Shown one piece after another: positions 11,498 to 15,982 of a stretch of 15,982 nt of DNA (position 1 is its first letter; every line of letters starts with the position of its first letter). A program made the translations under genes and the position numbers. This DNA is from Patescibacteria group bacterium. GTDB taxonomy: Bacteria > Patescibacteriota > Minisyncoccia > Phycocordibacterales > UBA5272. The notes below the pieces were generated by a model that saw only the letters and a program-made list of their open reading frames with translations, did no database searches and had not been told where the DNA came from. The stretch is from contig JAUPVO010000029.1 of the NCBI GenBank assembly GCA_030916975.1, positions 1-15,982 of the forward strand. Direction: 5' to 3'.

Positions 11498-13351
11498 CTA
11501 CTTTTTAGGTTCTATACCGTTGGCTTTCAAAATATTTTCAAAATCTTCTCTTTCTAAATTCTCTTTTTCTATAAGTTCATTAGCGATATTATCAAGAACT
11601 TTTCTATATTCATTTACTATTTTTCTAGCCCTATCCCTTCCTTCTTCGACTATTCTTTTTATCTCTTCATCAACCATTTTAGAGAATTCATTACTATAAA
11701 CTTTATCACCTCCACTTCTACCATAAAGTATAGAATTCTTATCTGATTCGATAGAGATTGGCCCAACTGTATCACTCATTCCATAGCGAGTAACCATCGC
11801 TCTGGCCATAGCAGTAGCTTGTTCAATGTCAGAGCTTGGACCAGTTGAAGTTGTCCCGGACACAAGCTCCTCTGCAGCATAACCACCGAAAGTCATGGCT
11901 ATATCATCCATAAAAACTTTCTTATTAGTTAGTCTTCTCTCGTCTGTGGGCAGCTTCAAAGTATACCCTCCGGCATTACCTCTACTGATAATTGATATTT
12001 TATGAACAGGATCAGCGTTAGGAAGAACTGCAGCCACCAATGCATGTCCAGCCTCATGATAAGCTACTAGTCTCTTTTCCTCTTCTCCCATAAGATGATT
12101 CTTACGTTCTGGACCAAGCATTACTTTTTCAATACTTCTTATTATATCCCACTGTGATACCTCCTTTCTTCCTTCCTGAGCTGCTAATATAGCAGACTCA
12201 TTCATAAGAGATTGTAATTCAGCCCCAGAGAATCCCGGAGTACGGGTTGCTATAATTTCTCTATCAACATCCACTCCTATCTTTTTATTTTTGGAATGTA
12301 CTTCTAAAATATCTTTTCTCTCATTCCTGTCCGGAAGATCTATAACTATTCTTCTATCGAATCTCCCTGGTCTAAGTAGAGCCTGATCTAAAACATCTGA
12401 ACGATTAGTGGCAGCCATAACTATAACTTTTTGAGTTGGCTCGAAGCCGTCCATTTCTACCAAGATCTGATTAAGAGTTTGCTCTCTTTCGTCATTACCT
12501 CCACCAGTGCCTATACCTCTACTTCTTCCAATACTATCAATCTCATCAATAAATATAATCGCTGGGGCAGATTTCTTAGCTTCATTAAAAAGGTCTCTGA
12601 CACGCGAAGCTCCCACTCCCACAAACATTTCAATGAACTCCGAACCTGAGAGATGGAAAAATGGAACTCCAGCTTCTCCGGCTACCGCTCTAGCCAGCAA
12701 GGTCTTACCTGTACCTGGAGCGCCCGTAAGAAGAACACCTTTAGGAATAACAGCCCCTATATCTATAAACTTCTGAGGTGATTTCAAAAACTCTACTATT
12801 TCTTTTAATTCTTGTTTTGCTACTTTTGCACCCGCAACATCATCGAAAGTCACTCTTTGATTCTTGTCATCTGGCATTATCTTTTTGGCTCTAGTATTAC
12901 CAAACGATATAGCGCCGACATTAGCATTCTTAACTCCTCTAAGTAACATCCATATCATAAAACCAAAAAAGATAATTGGAAGAATAAGTCCAGCATAATT
13001 AAGCAAATACTTAAGCCCTGATTCATCTTCTATTGTTATCTTAGTGTTAGACAAAATAGTAGAGCTTGCCCCGAGATTCTTAAGAGTATCTACAGTATTA
13101 GCTTCAGGCTCTTTTTGAGATTTGTAGGTTGTTGTGCCTGATATTATACTAAGATTCTGACCTTTGATTTTTATCTCATCAACTTTACCTTGATTCAAAA
13201 GTTGAGCTACTTCTGATACTGAGATCTGATTAGAATCTTTTTTATCGCCAACAAGATATGGGTAACTAATGAAAAGCATTAAAAGAATAATGCTAAGCCA
13301 CCAATTTTTTAAAAATTCTATAAAACCACTCTTTTTCTGTTTTTTTTCCAT
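11498..13351 (-). CDS. ftsH: ATP-dependent zinc metalloprotease FtsH
   Basis: Membrane-anchored hexameric AAA+ protease that extracts and degrades unstable membrane and soluble proteins. At 617 aa it has normal length. Two membrane helices (about 17-34 and 116-139) flank the small periplasmic-side domain. The AAA module carries Walker A GAPGTGKT (210-217), pore motif FVGVG (243-247), Walker B IIFIDEID (265-272) and the second region of homology (about 311-334, ending RPGRFDRR). The protease domain has HEAGH (432-436) with zinc ligands His432 and His436 and catalytic Glu433, and a likely third ligand Asp508 in SSDIEQAT. All key residues are intact. The gene begins 16 nt after dnaJ, so the two should be cotranscribed, uniting a chaperone with a protease. 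There is no Shine-Dalgarno before the ATG. It ends in tandem TAG TAG. Confidence 0.98.
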   Translation of the reverse strand: MEKKQKKSGFIEFLKNWWLSIILLMLFISYPYLVGDKKDSNQISVSEVAQLLNQGKVDEIKIKGQNLSIISGTTTYKSQKEPEANTVDTLKNLGASSTILSNTKITIEDESGLKYLLNYAGLILPIIFFGFMIWMLLRGVKNANVGAISFGNTRAKKIMPDDKNQRVTFDDVAGAKVAKQELKEIVEFLKSPQKFIDIGAVIPKGVLLTGAPGTGKTLLARAVAGEAGVPFFHLSGSEFIEMFVGVGASRVRDLFNEAKKSAPAIIFIDEIDSIGRSRGIGTGGGNDEREQTLNQILVEMDGFEPTQKVIVMAATNRSDVLDQALLRPGRFDRRIVIDLPDRNERKDILEVHSKNKKIGVDVDREIIATRTPGFSGAELQSLMNESAILAAQEGRKEVSQWDIIRSIEKVMLGPERKNHLMGEEEKRLVAYHEAGHALVAAVLPNADPVHKISIISRGNAGGYTLKLPTDERRLTNKKVFMDDIAMTFGGYAAEELVSGTTSTGPSSDIEQATAMARAMVTRYGMSDTVGPISIESDKNSILYGRSGGDKVYSNEFSKMVDEEIKRIVEEGRDRARKIVNEYRKVLDNIANELIEKENLEREDFENILKANGIEPKK

Positions 13352-13367
13352 GTTTTACTATTTAATA

Positions 13368-14456
13368 TTATAATCCTTCGGTCTTTAACTCTTCAATTAA
13401 TTTCTTAGATTGTTTTGATAATTTCTTTGGAAGCTCAATAATAAGTTTTATCAAGACATCTCCTCTTTTTCTCTGATAAGGTACACCTCTACCACTAACT
13501 CTAACTATCTCTCCTATAGTTACGCCTTCTTTCATATTGATATCTATTGCGCCATCAAGCCCTTCTATAGTATGATCAAATCCTAAAAGTGCATCTGTTA
13601 ACTTAATCTTATGCTCAGCCACAAGATCATTCCCAGCCCTTGACCAAACTTTATCTTTGGCCACTCTAATCTTAACGAACATATCTCCACTAACACCACC
13701 TTTGACAGCTTCACCCTGTTCTGTTATCTTAATCATTTCCCCATCATTGATACCAGCTGGTATTGCTATATTAATCTCTGTCCTACCAGATCTTACTCCA
13801 GCACCCTTACAATCAGAACACTTCTCTTTGTAAACTTGTCCAACTCCATCACATTCATCACAGTTTCTAACGGTCTGAACTGACCCCATAAAAGTTTTTT
13901 TGGTTTCGTATATACGCCCATTACCATTACATTTACTGCAAGTAACTTTGCCTGAGGACTCTTTACCTCCAGAACCGTGACAAGTGGAGCATTTTGACGT
14001 TTTGTTAATTACTACATTACGCTCTGTACCAAATATGCTTTCTTTAAAATTAATCTCTATATCCATCGAAATATCTCTACCTCTCTTCTCTCGTGTTCCG
14101 CCAAATCCTCCAAAACCACCAAAAATATCTCCAAAAATATCTCCGAGATCATCAAAATCTATATTAATATTGCCAAAATCTTGAGCTTGTCCAAATCCTC
14201 CAAAGCCACCAAATCCTCCAGCAGAATTACCGCCAGGTCTAGGACCGCCAGTAAAAGTTTCTCCATAAATATCATATTCTTTTCTTTTCTTTTCATCAGA
14301 AAGAACTTGATAAGCTTCGTTAACTTCTTTAAATTTTGTTTCATCCCCGCCTTTGTCTGGATGGTATTTGTTGGCTAATTTGTAGAAGGCTTTTTTAATT
14401 GTATCTTTGTCGGCTTTTTTATCAACACCTAAAACCTCATAATAATTTTTAGACAT
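13368..14456 (-). CDS. dnaJ: Chaperone DnaJ (Hsp40)
   Basis: Co-chaperone that binds unfolded proteins and stimulates the DnaK ATPase. The 362-aa protein has the full type I architecture: a J domain with HPD (32-34), a Gly/Phe-rich linker (about 65-120, with repeated GGFGGFGG), a zinc region with four CxxCxGxG-like repeats (Cys pairs 156/159, 173/176, 199/202, 213/216), and the C-terminal substrate-binding domains ending KKLIEELKTEGL. All eight cysteines are present. ftsH follows after 16 nt, in the same operon; dnaK and grpE are not in the window. An extended -10 (TGATATAAA) lies 17 nt before the ATG, immediately downstream of a strong hairpin that ends the preceding unit, so dnaJ appears to start its own transcript with a leader of about 10 nt and no Shine-Dalgarno. 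Confidence 0.97.
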   Translation of the reverse strand: MSKNYYEVLGVDKKADKDTIKKAFYKLANKYHPDKGGDETKFKEVNEAYQVLSDEKKRKEYDIYGETFTGGPRPGGNSAGGFGGFGGFGQAQDFGNINIDFDDLGDIFGDIFGGFGGFGGTREKRGRDISMDIEINFKESIFGTERNVVINKTSKCSTCHGSGGKESSGKVTCSKCNGNGRIYETKKTFMGSVQTVRNCDECDGVGQVYKEKCSDCKGAGVRSGRTEINIAIPAGINDGEMIKITEQGEAVKGGVSGDMFVKIRVAKDKVWSRAGNDLVAEHKIKLTDALLGFDHTIEGLDGAIDINMKEGVTIGEIVRVSGRGVPYQRKRGDVLIKLIIELPKKLSKQSKKLIEELKTEGL

Positions 14457-14473
14457 AGAAATAATATATATTA

Positions 14474-14482
14474 TTTATATCA
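14474..14482 (-). promoter_or_regulatory. dnaJ promoter, extended -10 (TGATATAAA)
   Basis: TG-A-TATAAA ends 17 nt before the dnaJ ATG and begins just after the small-RNA terminator hairpin. No heat-shock CIRCE element is visible here. Confidence 0.45.
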
Positions 14483-14486
14483 CAAA

Positions 14487-14516
14487 CACAAACCCCGTGC
14501 AAGCACGGGGTTTGTG
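14487..14516 (-). terminator. Strong intrinsic-terminator-like hairpin, perfect 14-bp arms
   Basis: CACAAACCCCGTGC (14487-14500) and its exact reverse complement (14503-14516) are separated by AA, giving at least 13 bp with a 4-nt loop. The core CCCCGTGC is far more GC-rich than its surroundings. On the minus strand the stem is followed by T-rich sequence (TTTGTG). It would end the small RNA starting near 14564, and any readthrough from the upstream O-antigen ligase gene. Confidence 0.75.
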
Positions 14517-14564
14517 AGGACATTTGTTATTGATTGTAAGAGAGATAATGATTACCTTCTTACT
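14487..14564 (-). ncRNA. Candidate small RNA of about 78 nt with its own promoter and terminator
   Basis: The best promoter in the window (TTGACT, 18 bp, TGTTATAAT; 14571-14600) points at this stretch, and the perfect terminator hairpin closes it. The predicted RNA starts at about 14564 with a hairpin: GTAAGA (14558-14563) pairs with TCTTAC (14536-14541), enclosing a second stem GGTAA/TTATC with loop TCA. A short single-stranded linker (AATCAATAACAAATGTCCT) follows, then the terminator stem. No convincing ORF lies within: the ATG at 14523 would read 24 codons through the terminator into dnaJ. The same RNA could instead act as an attenuating leader for dnaJ-ftsH, although dnaJ seems to have its own promoter after the hairpin. 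I recognise no known RNA family. Confidence 0.5.
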
Positions 14565-14570
14565 GTAACC

Positions 14571-14600
14571 ATTATAACAAATATACATTTTTAAAGTCAA
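14571..14600 (-). promoter_or_regulatory. Strong sigma-70-type promoter of the candidate small RNA
   Basis: TTGACT (-35, 14595-14600), an 18-bp spacer, and TG-T-TATAAT (-10, 14571-14576, with TGT at 14577-14579). It is the clearest promoter here with both a good -35 and an extended -10 and lies downstream of the O-antigen ligase stop at 14624, with no protein-coding start within 100 nt. Confidence 0.65.
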
Positions 14601-14623
14601 ACTAGACTTGTAATAATTCTATG

Positions 14624-15982
14624 TTATTCTACTTTATTGGTTGATGATGCGATTTCTTTTTCTAATGAATCAACTATCGCCCCAGCTTGCTCATAACTAG
14701 TATCTGCATTGTATGCTTTCTGAGCCACCACCAAAGCTTCACTCAACTGATTATTAAATATTAAGGCTTGCACATACTCAAATGCTATAGGCTGTTTAGT
14801 CTGATTAATATTGTTAGCTTGACTTAGATACTCTAAAGAAGACTTAGCATCACCTTTTTGCAAGAAATATGAACCAAGTAGAGATAATCCTCTAGCTGTT
14901 TTGTATTGATTAACACCATTTATCATATTCACTTCAGAAGTATTGATAAAATTATTCACAACTGTTTTAAAGTGATCCACATCCTCTTCTTTCATATTCT
15001 TGTAATCAATCTGTCCGAGAATTAAAGCTTTTTGTATCATCTGTTCTTCTACTTCTCTGTTACCAAAAGTATTTTTATTCAAAGCTAACATGAACTTGTT
15101 ATAGGAACTTTCAGTTGTGGTGGCTATATTCTCGTAACTAGTAGGAAAGACTCTAAGAGCGCCGAGTAACTCAAGGTTTGCAGTGAGCGGTTTCCAAACT
15201 AAGAATACAAATGCTATTAGAGAAACTGCGGCTGATAATCCAGCTACAGAAGAAAGGGCTAACTTATTATGTTTTTTGTTTTCATTGTTTTCGCTTTTTA
15301 TATGCAACTCTGTATCTCTAGTTCTACTAGCTATATAAGCGAGTAAAGTAACAAATATTATATAAGATATAAGATTATCAAACACAAATATGTTATGTAT
15401 GAAATAAGCTATCATAGCACCTGTTAATAATGTTCTCTCAGAAAGTTCTATATTCTTATGGCCTTTAGCAAACCAAAGCATGTATATAGAAGTAAAGTAA
15501 AGTGAAAGATATGCAATTAGTCCAATTATACCTCCTGCCACCAACCAATCCATAAACACATTGTGGGCACGGTCGAACCAAGTTTCTTGAGCGTACATAC
15601 GAGCATCATAATTCTCAGCGAATACTTTTGGATAACTTTCTTGTCCGTATCCGAGTAAGAATGTTTTAAAATCTTTACTTACTCCTTCAATACTAATCTT
15701 AATATTTAAGAAACGAGACACTATAGTAGCTTCACCAAAATAATCTACCAAGGCCTGATAATTATTATTTTCATTAGCAACCATTCTGTAGCTATCAATA
15801 GGATGCAAAGCTATATTGGTAAGCTTTATGGTTGCGATACGGTTAAAGGCAACATTGTTCTTCACAAAAGAATAGTCTTTGAAAGCAAATATAATTCCAA
15901 GAGAAATAAATATGACTGCTACTACTGATAATATTGCTCTTTTAATTCTTTTGTCTTTTCTTTCTCTATCAGCAAATACGTA
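14624..15982 (-). CDS. O-antigen ligase / polymerase-family membrane protein with C-terminal TPR region (5' end outside the window)
   Basis: The frame is open to the right edge (452 residues visible), so the true start lies outside; the GTG at 15865 is internal, since 39 more codons precede it in frame and encode a membrane helix (AILSVVAVIFISLGIIFAF). The Wzy_C/O-antigen ligase signature follows: LGYGQESYPKVF, then WFDRAHNVFMDWLVAGGIIG, in which the loop His and the glycine-rich helix are typical. Further helices lie near IAYLSLYFTSIYMLWF, TLLTGAMIAYFIHNIFVF, LISYIIFVTLLAYI and LSSVAGLSAAVSLIAFVFLV. The last ~200 residues are soluble and helical with TPR-like pairs (SLLGSYFLQKGDAKSSLEYL; AFEYVQALIFNNQLSEALVV). 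Such proteins join or polymerise lipid-linked glycans or glycosylate surface proteins; the exact reaction is unknown. It ends in TAA and is followed by the small-RNA promoter. Confidence 0.85.
   Translation of the reverse strand, partial: YVFADRERKDKRIKRAILSVVAVIFISLGIIFAFKDYSFVKNNVAFNRIATIKLTNIALHPIDSYRMVANENNNYQALVDYFGEATIVSRFLNIKISIEGVSKDFKTFLLGYGQESYPKVFAENYDARMYAQETWFDRAHNVFMDWLVAGGIIGLIAYLSLYFTSIYMLWFAKGHKNIELSERTLLTGAMIAYFIHNIFVFDNLISYIIFVTLLAYIASRTRDTELHIKSENNENKKHNKLALSSVAGLSAAVSLIAFVFLVWKPLTANLELLGALRVFPTSYENIATTTESSYNKFMLALNKNTFGNREVEEQMIQKALILGQIDYKNMKEEDVDHFKTVVNNFINTSEVNMINGVNQYKTARGLSLLGSYFLQKGDAKSSLEYLSQANNINQTKQPIAFEYVQALIFNNQLSEALVVAQKAYNADTSYEQAGAIVDSLEKEIASSTNKVE

Noticed and set aside
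11440..11503. Open sequence after the tandem TAG TAG of ftsH
   Set aside because: The ftsH protein has its normal length and C-terminus; the open stretch is out of frame with the next gene and looks like chance.
12431..12776. Plus-strand ORFs opposite ftsH
   Set aside because: Antisense to the AAA domain of ftsH; no independent support. The same holds for short ORFs opposite dnaJ.
14457..14523. 24-codon ORF from ATG 14523 (leader peptide for dnaJ)
   Set aside because: It reads through the terminator hairpin and overlaps the dnaJ start, with no ribosome-binding site.
1..15982. Genome-wide recoding of TGA or TAG as sense codons
   Set aside because: Intact core genes use TGG for Trp, end in TAA or TAG, and have no internal TGA or TAG. 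In-frame stops occur only in the decaying accessory block.
1..15982. CRISPR array, transposase or integrase gene
   Set aside because: No regularly spaced repeats and no transposase or recombinase motifs were found on either strand.

Overview
The window is AT-rich (I judge roughly one third G+C by eye), densely packed and mostly coded on the minus strand. Gene content and style suggest a member of the Candidate Phyla Radiation (Patescibacteria, Parcubacteria/Nomurabacteria-like). The grounds are a stripped-down phenylalanyl-tRNA synthetase, short intergenic gaps, almost no Shine-Dalgarno sequences, promoter -10 boxes lying 6-10 nt from start codons, and a tRNA without encoded CCA. The lineage is inferred; no marker gene here settles it.

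Layout. (1) Positions 1-2890, minus strand, intact core: a SAM methyltransferase, pheS, a PAP2 phosphatase and the start of pheT (runs off the left edge). The PAP2 gene sits between pheS and pheT. (2) Positions 2939-10531, an accessory block full of broken genes. It holds a frameshifted HExxH-type metalloprotease-like gene, an intact alpha/beta-hydrolase-like gene on the plus strand, a seven-helix membrane protein whose frame continues 46 codons past its TAG, a GH20 hexosaminidase with two compensating frameshifts, a Fic protein interrupted by one in-frame TAG, an intact HAD phosphatase and an intact P-loop kinase (plus strand), a GrpB nucleotidyltransferase with two frameshifts fused to a GFA-type tail in which TGA sits where Trp is expected, and a dead HAD fragment. 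The block ends at the 3' end of a tRNA-Glu(TTC) gene. (3) Positions 10532-15982, minus strand, intact core: tRNA-Glu, a YtxH-like protein with a histone-H1-like tail, a small membrane coiled-coil protein, ftsH, dnaJ, a probable small RNA with its own promoter and terminator, and an O-antigen ligase/TPR membrane protein running off the right edge.

How it fits together. ftsH and dnaJ form a membrane-protein quality-control pair with the two small envelope proteins downstream. pheS-PAP2-pheT couples translation to a lipid-phosphate phosphatase. The accessory block looks like cargo gained and now decaying beside a tRNA gene, while genes on both sides are undamaged. Most distinctive are the probable leaderless promoter style (-10 box, often with TGn, then about 6-10 nt, then ATG), the candidate ~78-nt small RNA before dnaJ, the loss of tRNA-binding appendages from both PheRS subunits, and a perfect four-half-site operator before the HAD gene.
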